Shown piece after piece: positions 24,221 through 32,064 of a stretch of 35,660 nucleotides of DNA (position 1 is the first letter of the stretch; each line of letters opens with the position of its first letter). The position numbers and the translations under genes are program-made. This DNA is from Clostridia bacterium. Lineage in GTDB: Bacteria > Bacillota > Clostridia > Christensenellales > Aristaeellaceae. Where the stretch lies: the NCBI GenBank assembly GCA_017469025.1, contig JAFUHD010000091.1:1-35660 (forward strand), read 5' to 3'. Under the pieces are notes generated by a model. It was not told the origin of the DNA. It did not search any database and saw only the letters and a list, made by a program, of their open reading frames with translations.

Positions 24221-25138
24221 TTATGCCTGTGGGCGGTCTTCCATTGCATGGACCATATTGACCAGAAATTCATGCGCAGGGACGTCAACACCGACTTTTC
24301 TGGCGGCACGTACGACGGATCCGCTGATGGTATCCACCTCAGTCTTCCTGCCTTTGGAGAGGTCAGCGCAGATGGATGTTATACCGTCCGGTACACGTTT
24401 TGATGTCGACTGAATTTCTTCGAACAGATGCGTTTCATCAGCCTCAAGTCCCATCGCATGAGCGACGGCTACAGCTTCATGAAGTAGCTGTTTGGAGAGA
24501 GCCAGCGCATATGGATCGTCAGCGATAAATCCCATTTTGACATTCAGTACAGCAGTTACTGCGCTGAGAGCAACGTTGACGAACAGCTTGTTCCAGATGA
24601 GCTGCTGGATGTTGTCATGAAGTTTTGCGTGGAAACCGCATGCATCCATGGTTTCTTTAAGTTTCGGCAGTATGCCGGCAGTATCCGGAACCAGCATTCC
24701 GAGGTTTGTACCGCCTGTTCCGCCATGCCGGATGTGAGCCATGCCCAGAATGGTTCCCTGATCTTCTGTCGTTCCGATGATAATGTGATCCTTCGGGGCG
24801 AATTCTCCAAGAATATCTTCGTGTCCGGAACCGTTCTGAAGCGTCAGCAGGTACGTATCCTTGCCAATCAGTCCACGATTTCCATTGAGCGCTGCGCGGG
24901 AAAAGAGTGCTTTGACAAAAAGAATGACGAGATCCATTTCCGGCAGTCCGGAGGTATCAGTCACAGCCTTCGGACAGTAGATATGGTCTTCACCGTTTTC
25001 CTCAAGTGTTATGCCCTTTTCATTGATGGTACGGACGACGTCCGGATTGGTATCAACCAGATACACTTCATTGTGCAGTGCCAGATGTCCTCCGTAGATC
25101 GAACCCATAGCACCAGCACCGATAACTGCAATTCTCAT
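24221..25138 (-). CDS. Ketopantoate reductase (PanE/ApbA)-family oxidoreductase
   Basis: The 305-residue enzyme has the Rossmann motif GAGAMGS at residues 7-13, TLQNGSG at about 99-105 and the C-terminal domain signature IWNKLFVNVALSAVTAVLN, whose Lys184 corresponds to the catalytic lysine of PanE. True PanE makes pantoate for coenzyme A. Many paralogues in sugar clusters reduce other 2-keto acids, and position before the YiaL-like and ogl genes suggests this one handles a keto-deoxy sugar acid. The ATG at 25138 has AAGGGA upstream. Specificity cannot be settled from motifs. Confidence 0.88.
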   Translation of the reverse strand: MRIAVIGAGAMGSIYGGHLALHNEVYLVDTNPDVVRTINEKGITLEENGEDHIYCPKAVTDTSGLPEMDLVILFVKALFSRAALNGNRGLIGKDTYLLTLQNGSGHEDILGEFAPKDHIIIGTTEDQGTILGMAHIRHGGTGGTNLGMLVPDTAGILPKLKETMDACGFHAKLHDNIQQLIWNKLFVNVALSAVTAVLNVKMGFIADDPYALALSKQLLHEAVAVAHAMGLEADETHLFEEIQSTSKRVPDGITSICADLSKGRKTEVDTISGSVVRAARKVGVDVPAHEFLVNMVHAMEDRPQA

Positions 25139-25156
25139 TATGTTCTGTCCCTTTCT

Positions 25157-25186
25157 ATTATCAGAATTGTGGCAAATATGCGTAAA
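25157..25186 (-). promoter_or_regulatory. Possible promoter of the PanE-like/yiaL/ogl block
   Basis: On the minus strand TTTACG (25186-25181) and GATAAT (25162-25157) are separated by 18 bp. The start codon follows about 19 nt later. The match is moderate. Confidence 0.5.
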
Positions 25187-25260
25187 GCCGGAAAAATGGG
25201 AATTTATCCATGTGTTCCGGCGGTTCTGCGTTCCCTCCCCGGCTTTTAACCATATGCCGG

Positions 25261-25277
25261 TTCATAACAGATATGAA
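25261..25277. promoter_or_regulatory. Inverted repeat upstream of the PanE-like gene, possible operator
   Basis: TTCATA and TATGAA are inverted around 5 nt. The site lies about 75 nt upstream of the candidate promoter and below the cyclase terminator, so a regulatory role is possible but unproven. The remaining spacer shows nothing else. Confidence 0.3.
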
Positions 25278-25316
25278 CATGGCGGGGCATCTCAACTGAC
25301 ACAGGAAACAAGAACG

Positions 25317-25350
25317 TCAAAGGCCGGGGGATAGCCCACTCGGCCTTTGA
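25317..25350 (-). terminator. Terminator after the cyclase-family gene
   Basis: A perfect 10-bp stem TCAAAGGCCG (25317-25326) / CGGCCTTTGA (25341-25350) with a 14-nt loop lies 12 nt below the stop at 25362. The following minus-strand tract ACGTTCTTGTTTCC is only moderately T-rich. Confidence 0.75.
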
Positions 25351-25361
25351 CTGCCATATTA

Positions 25362-26051
25362 TTATGAGAATTCAGCAATACCTTCAATTGCATAGGCTCT
25401 GACCGGGCTGGAATCCAGACCTTTGATCGGAAGCGGAGAGAAGGACATGAAGAAAACATCTTTTTTCAGCTGTTCAAGATTCTTCAGAACCTCGATGAAG
25501 ACGATATTTTCTGCAAGCAGAATATCATGGAACGGTTTCACGTCTTCGTTGCAGTTTTCAATGGACACACCGTCACCAAATCCGACGGCCTTTACCTTCT
25601 TGTCACGGAACCATTCAGCGGTTTCGCCATTTACGAAAAGCCGCTTATCCTTTTCAGTATTGGTATCCGGCGTGAAAGGATTCAGCTTGTAAGAGGAATC
25701 AATGATGACGATGTCGCCTTCGCGCACTTTGCCTGCCTCGCGGTCGAGGTCGGCTTTTGTGATGTGGCTGTTCGGCTTGCAGGTCTCTTTGAAATCGACA
25801 TATACACCACGGCCGACAAATGTGGTCAGTGGAACAGAGGTTACATCCGGCCAGTTGTCGTCATGGTGATAGGGGCATTCGGCATGTGTGCCGAGATGAC
25901 TCATGATATCGAAATTGGTGTGGAAGTCCGGAATAGCACCGCCGGTGTTGAATCTGTGCAGCGTGCAGCGGCGGGTTTCAGTTGCGGGATCGACGAGCTT
26001 GGAGAGATCCACCATTCTCATGCCATTTCCAAAGTCATAAACAATCTGCAT
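25362..26051 (-). CDS. Cyclase-family metal-dependent hydrolase (kynurenine formamidase-like fold)
   Basis: The 229-residue protein has the cyclase-family metal site, normally HxGTHxDxPxH; here it reads HLGTHAECPYH at 52-62, with Glu in place of Asp. Other blocks are GREDIVII-like VREGDIVIIDSSY and the VKAVGFGDGVSIEN segment. Members hydrolyse amides or lactones, or dehydrate, and several sit in sugar-acid clusters where a lactonase role is proposed. Placed between the TRAP importer and the oligogalacturonate enzymes, a uronate or aldonolactone substrate is reasonable. The ATG at 26051 has a perfect AGGAGG 8 nt upstream. The actual reaction is unknown. Confidence 0.85.
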   Translation of the reverse strand: MQIVYDFGNGMRMVDLSKLVDPATETRRCTLHRFNTGGAIPDFHTNFDIMSHLGTHAECPYHHDDNWPDVTSVPLTTFVGRGVYVDFKETCKPNSHITKADLDREAGKVREGDIVIIDSSYKLNPFTPDTNTEKDKRLFVNGETAEWFRDKKVKAVGFGDGVSIENCNEDVKPFHDILLAENIVFIEVLKNLEQLKKDVFFMSFSPLPIKGLDSSPVRAYAIEGIAEFS

Positions 26052-26149
26052 GTTTATACCTCCTGTTACAATAAACGATCTGAAAAGTGATTCGACAGGA
26101 CAGTCGTCCGTATGGAGATGCGGATCATGTCCGGATCATTGCAACGGTG

Positions 26150-26213
26150 AGAGCGTATTGTAGATCTGCCCCCGGACAGGACATACCGGAGGCAGGAGAG
26201 AAGCGCTCTCAGG
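26150..26213 (-). other. Long two-part hairpin upstream of the cyclase gene
   Basis: GAGAGCG (26150-26156) pairs with CGCTCTC (26207-26213). Inside it, CTGCC-C-CCGG pairs with CCGG-A-GGCAG around a 10-nt loop. The 64-nt structure lies in the spacer between the dctM stop (26308) and the cyclase start (26051). It may be an mRNA processing or stability element or a regulatory leader; no U-tract follows it. Confidence 0.5.
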
Positions 26214-26277
26214 ATTATTGCTGCAGCATCTGTCCGTGCAGCAGTTCAGACGATACCGACGGTGTGCCCATATAATG

Positions 26278-26307
26278 CTGAACTGGCACCTGGTGCCTGT
26301 CAGTTCA
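26278..26307 (-). other. Hairpin directly after dctM
   Basis: TGAACTG (26278-26284) pairs with CAGTTCA (26301-26307), enclosing GGCACC/GGTGCC. No T-run follows on the minus strand, so it is more likely a 3'-end stabiliser than a true terminator. Confidence 0.55.
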
Positions 26308-27600
26308 TTATTTCATGAGCAGATGAGGCAGCCACAGGCTGATCTCGGGAATGAAGGTAATCAGAAGAAGGGTAACGATCATGCACAGATAGAATGGAAT
26401 GGTTGCTTTAACGACCTTTTCCATTGGCAGTTTGGCTACTGCTGAACCAATGAACAGAACGCTGCCGACGGGGGGTGTCAAAAGGCCGATACCGCAGTTC
26501 AGGATGACCATGATACCGAACTGAATCGGATCAATACCGATGCCAACGGCAATAGGCAGCAGGATAGGTGTGGCAATCAGAATGATGGGCGCCATATCCA
26601 TGATGCAGCCAAGCACAAGCAGGATGACGTTCAGCAGAAGTGCAATAACAATCGGATTGGAGCTGAAACCGGTGATCGCTTTCGCAGCCATGTCCGGCAC
26701 GTGCAGAAGCGTCAGGCAGTTGCCGAATACGGCAGATGTGGAGATCAGGATCAGAACGATTGAGAGGGTATCTACACAGTCGCCAAGAACGCGCCATACG
26801 CCCTTCCAGTCCAGTCCTTTATAAATAAACACACTGACGATCAGACTGTAGATAACTGCGATAGCTGCGGACTCAGTTGCAGTGAAGACACCGCCGATAA
26901 CGCCGACAACCACGATGATAATGGCAGCCAGTGCCCAGAAGGATACGCTCAGCTGTTTGAGGAATGACATTAAGTTGAACTTTTCGCCCTTTGGGTAGTT
27001 GCGCTTCTTCGAAATGATATAAGAACCAATCATCAGAGAAGCAGCGAGCAATGCACCAGGAATATAACCGGCCAGGAAAAGCGCGCCTACAGAAAGGCTG
27101 CCGGCTGTGGTGGCATAGATAACCATGTTGTGGCTGGGCGGAACCAGAAGTCCTTCACAGGAGGAGGTAATGGTAACAGCAGTAGAAAAGTCTCGATCAT
27201 ATCCCTGATCTTCCATCATGGGGATAAGGATGGAACCGAGAGAAGCGGTATCTGCAGCTGCTGAGCCGGAAATGCCGCCGAAGAAATATGAGGCAACGAT
27301 GTTAACCATGGCCATGCCGCCGGTCATCCAGCCGACGAGTGAATTGGCCAGAGCAATCAGTTTCTCGGAAATACCGCCGCTGCCCATCAGACAACCCATC
27401 GTGATGAAGAACGGAACGGCCATGAGGGAGAAAGAACTGATGCCCTTAACCATAAGCTGGCAAAGTGCGGCAAGATTCATGCCATAAACCTGCATACACA
27501 TGATAGAGGCAAGCGCAACTGCGTATGCAATCGGGAAACGAAGGATAACCAGAATCAAAAATCCACCCAGCAGGGCAAAAATAGCGAGACTTGCATTCAT
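26308..27600 (-). CDS. dctM: TRAP transporter large permease (DctM)
   Basis: The 430-residue inner-membrane protein has about twelve hydrophobic segments. The DctM signature YFFGGISGSAAADTASLGSI is near residues 105-125, with VPPSHNMVIYA at about 155-165. TRAP systems move carboxylates into the cell using a sodium or proton gradient rather than ATP. The ATG at 27600 is one base after the dctQ stop, with GGGAGG inside the end of dctQ, so the two are tightly coupled. Together with ogl downstream, the likely cargo is galacturonate or an oligogalacturonide. That cargo is inferred from context. Confidence 0.95.
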   Translation of the reverse strand: MNASLAIFALLGGFLILVILRFPIAYAVALASIMCMQVYGMNLAALCQLMVKGISSFSLMAVPFFITMGCLMGSGGISEKLIALANSLVGWMTGGMAMVNIVASYFFGGISGSAAADTASLGSILIPMMEDQGYDRDFSTAVTITSSCEGLLVPPSHNMVIYATTAGSLSVGALFLAGYIPGALLAASLMIGSYIISKKRNYPKGEKFNLMSFLKQLSVSFWALAAIIIVVVGVIGGVFTATESAAIAVIYSLIVSVFIYKGLDWKGVWRVLGDCVDTLSIVLILISTSAVFGNCLTLLHVPDMAAKAITGFSSNPIVIALLLNVILLVLGCIMDMAPIILIATPILLPIAVGIGIDPIQFGIMVILNCGIGLLTPPVGSVLFIGSAVAKLPMEKVVKATIPFYLCMIVTLLLITFIPEISLWLPHLLMK

Positions 27601-27601
27601 G

Positions 27602-28150
27602 TCAGTTTCCTCCCTCTGCTACCTGTTCCTCGAGACTAGATTCCTTCTTGGTAAGCGGCTCCTTGCCCAGGAAGATCAGGACATTATTGAACAGGGATTC
27701 CAGTTCGAAAACAACCATAGCGACTCCTGCTACAGGAATCGGCATGTACATAACCCGTTTGCTCAGCCAGGGAAGGCTTGGATAAAAACCTTTTGCACCG
27801 ATACCGTTTGCATACTTCCAGCCCTGTGTAATCATGATGAAGGCAAGAATCAGTACGCCGATATCAGCAGCAATATCCAGAATGTTGATCAGCTTCTTCG
27901 GAAGATAACGGTCGAAACTGGTCATGCGGATATGGGCACCTCTGCGGATGGCCAGTGCACCGGAGAGAACAGCCATATAGGACATCAGGGTCAGCGTAAT
28001 TTCCTCAGTCCAGGTTGGATCAGGAATGAAAGGAACATAACGACCCAATACAGTAAAACTTACCACACAGATATCCGCAATCAGCAGAAGTTTGCAGATA
28101 ACCATGACGATTTTGTACATCCAGTCATAAAATACTTTCAGTTTTTGCAT
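27602..28150 (-). CDS. dctQ: TRAP transporter small permease (DctQ)
   Basis: The 182-residue membrane protein has four hydrophobic segments (about 12-32, 48-70, 90-110, 130-152) and the DctQ signature WTEEITLTLMSYMAVLSGALAIRRGAHI. DctQ stabilises DctM and completes the membrane part of the transporter. The ribosome binding site (GGGGCG) is weak and far from the ATG, so its expression may be lower than that of dctP, in line with the hairpin between the two genes. Confidence 0.93.
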   Translation of the reverse strand: MQKLKVFYDWMYKIVMVICKLLLIADICVVSFTVLGRYVPFIPDPTWTEEITLTLMSYMAVLSGALAIRRGAHIRMTSFDRYLPKKLINILDIAADIGVLILAFIMITQGWKYANGIGAKGFYPSLPWLSKRVMYMPIPVAGVAMVVFELESLFNNVLIFLGKEPLTKKESSLEEQVAEGGN

Positions 28151-28180
28151 GATGTCTTTTTCGCCCCTTTTTCAAAAGAA

Positions 28181-28203
28181 GCAGGGAGATGGGCTCTCCC
28201 TGC
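28181..28203 (-). terminator. Partial terminator between dctP and dctQ
   Basis: GCAGGGAGA (28181-28189) pairs with TCTCCCTGC (28195-28203) around a 5-nt loop and is followed on the minus strand by TTCTTTTG. It likely lets through only part of the transcripts, giving excess binding protein over permease. Confidence 0.75.
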
Positions 28204-28247
28204 ATTCGTTATGCATTATATGTATTGTTTAGATAAAAAACTGGGGC

Positions 28248-29255
28248 TTACTGCAGATCCTCGATCTTCTGATAGAGATCTGCATAGTCCTTTGTCGCCT
28301 TTGCGATGACGTCTTTGCACTTCTCAATCCACTCAGCCTTGTTAACCTCAACGACGGTGATCTTGTCGCCCAGTTCAGCAAGGGTATCCTCTTCGACTTT
28401 CTCGGAGAGCTGTTTGTTGTACTCCTGGCATTCCTTGGCAGCAATCTTGATGCACTCCTGCTGTGCAGCAGTCAGTTTGTTCCAAGCCATGTCGGTGATG
28501 ACCAGCTCGATAACGCCCAGCTGATGTCCATCCAGAAGGAGGTAAGGAGCAACCTCGTAGAAGGAGTTGGCCTTGTAGTTGCCGACCGGGTTCTCAGCAC
28601 CGTCAACAACGCCGGACTGCAGAGACTGATACAGCTCGCCATAGGCAACAACGGTAGCATTGGCACCGAAAGCCTCGATCATGCCAACCATGGTCGGGTC
28701 GGTGGAAACGCGGATCTTCAGGCCCTGAATGTCATCCAGATTGGAGACAGGCTTGTTGGTGAAGATGTGACGGAAGCCTTCCTCACCGATGAACAGGCCG
28801 TGGAGGCCGAGTCCCTGCTCATAGGGCTCATCCATGAATTCCTGAGCAAGGTCGCTGCCGGCGAAATTCCAGAAATGATCACGGCTGGTGAACACGAACG
28901 GGAGGCAGAGAAGGGTAGACTTCGGAACGCCGTAACCAGTCAGAGTGGAAACGGAGAGACGAGCCATATCAATGGTTCCAATGCCGCCGATCATGTTGTC
29001 GCAGAAGTCGCCCTCAGCACCGAGGACGCCGCCTCCCTGGACATCGATGGTGACGGTGCCGCCGGACAGCTCGTTAACTCTCTGAGCAAAATGCAGGGCA
29101 ACCTGGCCGACAACGGTGGTGTCGAGCGGGTTTACTTCGGCATAAACAAGGGTAACAGCGGGGTCTTTGGATGCATCTGGAAGAGCTTCTGCCATAGCGC
29201 TGACAGAAAGAACCAGCAGAGCAGCCATCATCAAAGCGAGGACGAGTTTCTTCAT
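28248..29255 (-). CDS. dctP: TRAP transporter substrate-binding protein (DctP)
   Basis: The 335-residue secreted protein begins MKKLVLALMMAALLVLSVSAMA, a clear signal peptide. The ligand-binding segment DDIQGLKIRV carries the conserved arginine (R182) that fixes a substrate carboxylate, and LYQSLQSGVVDGAEN is the family block after it. It captures a carboxylated compound, here probably a uronate, for DctQM. The ATG at 29255 has GGAGG 7 nt upstream. It is the first gene of the block and follows a strong promoter with palindromic features between promoter and start. Confidence 0.95.
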   Translation of the reverse strand: MKKLVLALMMAALLVLSVSAMAEALPDASKDPAVTLVYAEVNPLDTTVVGQVALHFAQRVNELSGGTVTIDVQGGGVLGAEGDFCDNMIGGIGTIDMARLSVSTLTGYGVPKSTLLCLPFVFTSRDHFWNFAGSDLAQEFMDEPYEQGLGLHGLFIGEEGFRHIFTNKPVSNLDDIQGLKIRVSTDPTMVGMIEAFGANATVVAYGELYQSLQSGVVDGAENPVGNYKANSFYEVAPYLLLDGHQLGVIELVITDMAWNKLTAAQQECIKIAAKECQEYNKQLSEKVEEDTLAELGDKITVVEVNKAEWIEKCKDVIAKATKDYADLYQKIEDLQ

Positions 29256-29326
29256 AGTGTGACCTCCATAAAAATAATAATTGACAGAGTATCATTCGGT
29301 TCACAACCTGAGACTCTTTCATTTGA

Positions 29327-29356
29327 ATTATATCATATCATATTCCGAAGCGTCAA
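29327..29356 (-). promoter_or_regulatory. Promoter of the TRAP/uronate block
   Basis: On the minus strand TTGACG (29356-29351) and a perfect TATAAT (29332-29327) are 18 bp apart. Just below lies a nested inverted repeat, AGAGT/ACTCT around GGTT-GTG-AACC, at about 29286-29317, a possible operator. The stretch 29357-29520 upstream holds no feature I can support. Confidence 0.82.
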
Positions 29357-29520
29357 TGTATAATAACGGAACAGGAAAGTGAAGAATACGTGTGTATTTG
29401 TATGCTCAGGAAATAACCGGAAAAGGGATCACTATTACAAACAGCTTCCATATCTCATCAGCAAAGACTGGCAGGAAGGTCTGTTCTTAACCAAGACAGA
29501 ACATTATACTGAGAAAGGTA

Positions 29521-29555
29521 AACAAAAAGAGAGAGCATCAGTCTCTCTTTTTGTT
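29521..29555 (-). terminator. Terminator of the second ABC importer operon
   Basis: A 14-bp perfect stem AACAAAAAGAGAGA (29521-29534) / TCTCTCTTTTTGTT (29542-29555) has a 7-nt loop and ends 6 nt below the permease stop at 29561. The U-run is contained in the stem end. Confidence 0.88.
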
Positions 29556-29560
29556 AAAAA

Positions 29561-31114
29561 TCAGCCTTTCACGCCGCCAGCAGTGAGTCCGGCAGCCAGA
29601 TGTTTTTCAATCAGCATGAAAAGGATGACAACCGGGATGGTAGCAAGAAGTGCTGCGGCGAACAGATACTGCCATTCAATCATGTTGAAGCTTGAAAACT
29701 GTGTGATACCTACCGTGATCGGACGGTTGGTCTGTGTGGAAATGAGCACGGTAGAAATGGTGTATTCGTTCCATGAATTGATAAATACGAAAATCAGCGT
29801 GGTTACAATGCCGGGCGCGGCTATTGGTATGAGGATCTGCAGGAGCGCGCCGAGCGTTGTACAGCCGTCTATGCAGGCAGCTTGTTCCATTTCAGAGGAA
29901 ATGGAAACGAAGGTGCCTCTAAGCAGCCAGATGGCAAATGCCTGGTTGAAAGCTGCATTGATAAGCATCAGGCCAATGAGGGAATCATTCAGATGAATGG
30001 TATTCATTAGTCTGGAAATACCGACCAGGAGGACAACGGGAGAGAACATCTGGCTCATGATGACAAAGCCGAGATATGCCCGTTTCCCTTTGAATTCCAT
30101 CCGTGCCATGGCATAGGCGGCTGGAATGCCGCAAAACATGGCGACAAGTGTGGCACCGCCGGCAATGAGCAGTGAATTGGCAAGATACCGAAGTACGCCA
30201 CGGTTTAAGGTGTCCTGGAGGTTTGACCAGATCCATTTGGTGGGCAGAATATGCAGAAAGTACATGTCTGTTGTTTCAGCGTTGCTCCGGAACGCAGTAA
30301 TGAACATGACAAAGAATGGGTACAGAATAAACAGAGAGAATAAAAGCACAGCAGTGTAAAGAAGGATCCGGAGCAGTGGCTGCAGGATTCTTCCACACCG
30401 GAGCTGCAGTGTGGAAATCAGAAAGATGAATGCCGGACAGAGGAGAAGATAATAAAGCGGACTCAGAGTGTAACTGAAGGTGCCCAGCATGATCTGTATG
30501 TTTTCACCGGCTGCACCGTCGTAAAGGAATGTATCCAGTCTGGAGAAGAGATGCTGCATTTCCGGTTCCGGCAGATTTTGGGAAAGCGCCAGGGCGACTT
30601 TTCTGGAAAGGGAAATGTTCACATTTAGTGCTGTGACAGGAACCAGAAAGAAAAATGCAAGGGCTAAAACGACGGAAGCTGTCTGAATGGTGCTGCCGGA
30701 CCTGGAAGGGGCTTTGACAGACCATAATCCGGTAAGGAAAAGCAGGCATGAAAGCACCAGAAGGAGGCAAAGCAGTGTCGAAAACGAAAGACCGGCACGG
30801 AGAAGCTGCCAGCCGGAACGGCTTTCTTCAGTCAGTATGGAAAACGCAACCATGGAGGTTTTGACGCCCTTGCTGTTGACGCGTTCAGTGACCTGTTCGG
30901 TGACGGATGCCGGGATGCCGCGGGCAATATAGGCAGCTGCTTCCTGATCTACCTCAGCACGGACAGCTATGTATTTTTCATCTCCGACAAATGTGTTTGG
31001 AGAACGCTTGGTATACAGGGCGGTCTTAAAGCGGAGGAGGGGCAGGAACAGGACGGCAAGGGTGAGCAAAAAGGCGGTAAACAGAAGGAGAATAATGCGT
31101 TTGGAACCGGTCAC
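29561..31114 (-). CDS. Carbohydrate ABC permease, MalG type, with large N-terminal extension
   Basis: The 517-residue protein is nearly twice the usual MalG length. Residues from about 250 to 517 form a normal six-segment MalG core, with EAA loop EQAACIDGCTTLGALLQILIPIAAPG and the family ending LAAGLTAGGVKG. Before it lie about 245 extra residues with segments near 7-27, 108-130, 144-164 and 217-237, and two outside-facing loops (about 28-105 and 165-215). There is no frameshift or internal stop, so it is a continuous product. It starts at GTG 31114, overlapping the other permease stop as GTGA. The extension may contact the binding protein or wall. Its function is unknown. Confidence 0.88.
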   Translation of the reverse strand: MTGSKRIILLLFTAFLLTLAVLFLPLLRFKTALYTKRSPNTFVGDEKYIAVRAEVDQEAAAYIARGIPASVTEQVTERVNSKGVKTSMVAFSILTEESRSGWQLLRAGLSFSTLLCLLLVLSCLLFLTGLWSVKAPSRSGSTIQTASVVLALAFFFLVPVTALNVNISLSRKVALALSQNLPEPEMQHLFSRLDTFLYDGAAGENIQIMLGTFSYTLSPLYYLLLCPAFIFLISTLQLRCGRILQPLLRILLYTAVLLFSLFILYPFFVMFITAFRSNAETTDMYFLHILPTKWIWSNLQDTLNRGVLRYLANSLLIAGGATLVAMFCGIPAAYAMARMEFKGKRAYLGFVIMSQMFSPVVLLVGISRLMNTIHLNDSLIGLMLINAAFNQAFAIWLLRGTFVSISSEMEQAACIDGCTTLGALLQILIPIAAPGIVTTLIFVFINSWNEYTISTVLISTQTNRPITVGITQFSSFNMIEWQYLFAAALLATIPVVILFMLIEKHLAAGLTAGGVKG

Positions 31115-31998
31115 AGCGACTCCTCCTTCCGCATAGCAGCCATCATATAGATGCCGGAGGCGATACAGAGAATCAGAAATCCGATGACGGACAGGGCGGT
31201 TGCCGGACCTTTGCGCTGGTCATAGAAGGCCAGCATGTAGAGATATGTGACCATGGTATCTGTTTTGTTGGCCGGGGCACCCTTTGTAATGGTGTAGATG
31301 ATGGGAAAGGAATTGAAGACATAGATTATATTGAGCACTGTGCTGACGGTCAGTGAAGGCTTTACGAGCGGCAGTGTAACATTAAAAAGTTTTTGCCGGA
31401 AGCTGGCACCATCCACGGTGGCCGCTTCATAATAGGAAACGTCAATGGACTGAAGACCTGAGAGCACGGTGAACGTAACAAAGGGAATGGTGACAATGAT
31501 GCCGACAGCACATTCCCAGATAAATTCGATCTGATAAGCAGAGCGCCAGTTGACGGCACTCTTGATGAAGCCGAGATTTAAAAGAATGTTGTTCAGATTG
31601 CCGTATTCCATCTTGATGATGTAATTCCAGACAGAGGCCTGTATGACCAGGGAGGCCGCCCAGGGGAATACCATGATGGAACGGGCAATTTTACGGCCAT
31701 GGAACTCCTGGTTGAGCACCATGGCGGCGATGAACCCAATGAGCGTTGAGAGACCAACGACAGAAACAACCCAGATGAGGGTGTTCAGCATGACGGTGGG
31801 GAATACGGGTGCCGAAACAGCGTCTATGAAATTCTGAAAACCGATAAACTGTCCGACAACGCCTGCCCGGCTGATTTCACTGAAGGCGAGACGGAATACG
31901 ATGCCAATGGGGAAGACGACGAAAATGAGCATGAGGAGCACACTGGGCAGAATCCAGATATACGGCTCCCATTTGTGCCGTGTAAAGACGTTATTCAA
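31111..31998 (-). CDS. Carbohydrate ABC permease, MalF type
   Basis: The 295-residue membrane protein has six predicted segments, starting WILPSVLLMLIFVVFPIGIVF, and an EAA loop YEAATVDGASFRQKLFNVTLPLVKP. I choose a TTG at 31998 because GAGGTGA, a near-perfect Shine-Dalgarno, lies 5 nt upstream; the GTG at 32007 overlaps that motif. It follows the binding-protein gene across a terminator-like hairpin and overlaps the next permease by 4 nt. Confidence 0.9.
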   Translation of the reverse strand: MNNVFTRHKWEPYIWILPSVLLMLIFVVFPIGIVFRLAFSEISRAGVVGQFIGFQNFIDAVSAPVFPTVMLNTLIWVVSVVGLSTLIGFIAAMVLNQEFHGRKIARSIMVFPWAASLVIQASVWNYIIKMEYGNLNNILLNLGFIKSAVNWRSAYQIEFIWECAVGIIVTIPFVTFTVLSGLQSIDVSYYEAATVDGASFRQKLFNVTLPLVKPSLTVSTVLNIIYVFNSFPIIYTITKGAPANKTDTMVTYLYMLAFYDQRKGPATALSVIGFLILCIASGIYMMAAMRKEESL

Positions 31999-32022
31999 TA
32001 CACTCACCTCTCTGTAGGACTG

Positions 32023-32050
32023 AAAAAGGAGGCCGGGAAACCCGACCTCC
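32023..32050 (-). terminator. Terminator-like hairpin after the binding-protein gene
   Basis: On the minus strand GGAGGTCGGG (32050-32041) pairs with CCCGGCCTCC (32037-32028), with one U-G pair and a 3-nt loop, followed by TTTTT. It should reduce transcription into the two permease genes. Confidence 0.85.
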
Positions 32051-32064
32051 CGAAATGGAGTATA

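Noticed and set aside
29379..29996. Plus-strand frame starting in the spacer before the second ABC operon terminator
   Set aside because: The first 45 codons look reasonable, but the frame runs through the 14-bp terminator stem and then antisense to the permease; no good promoter was found.
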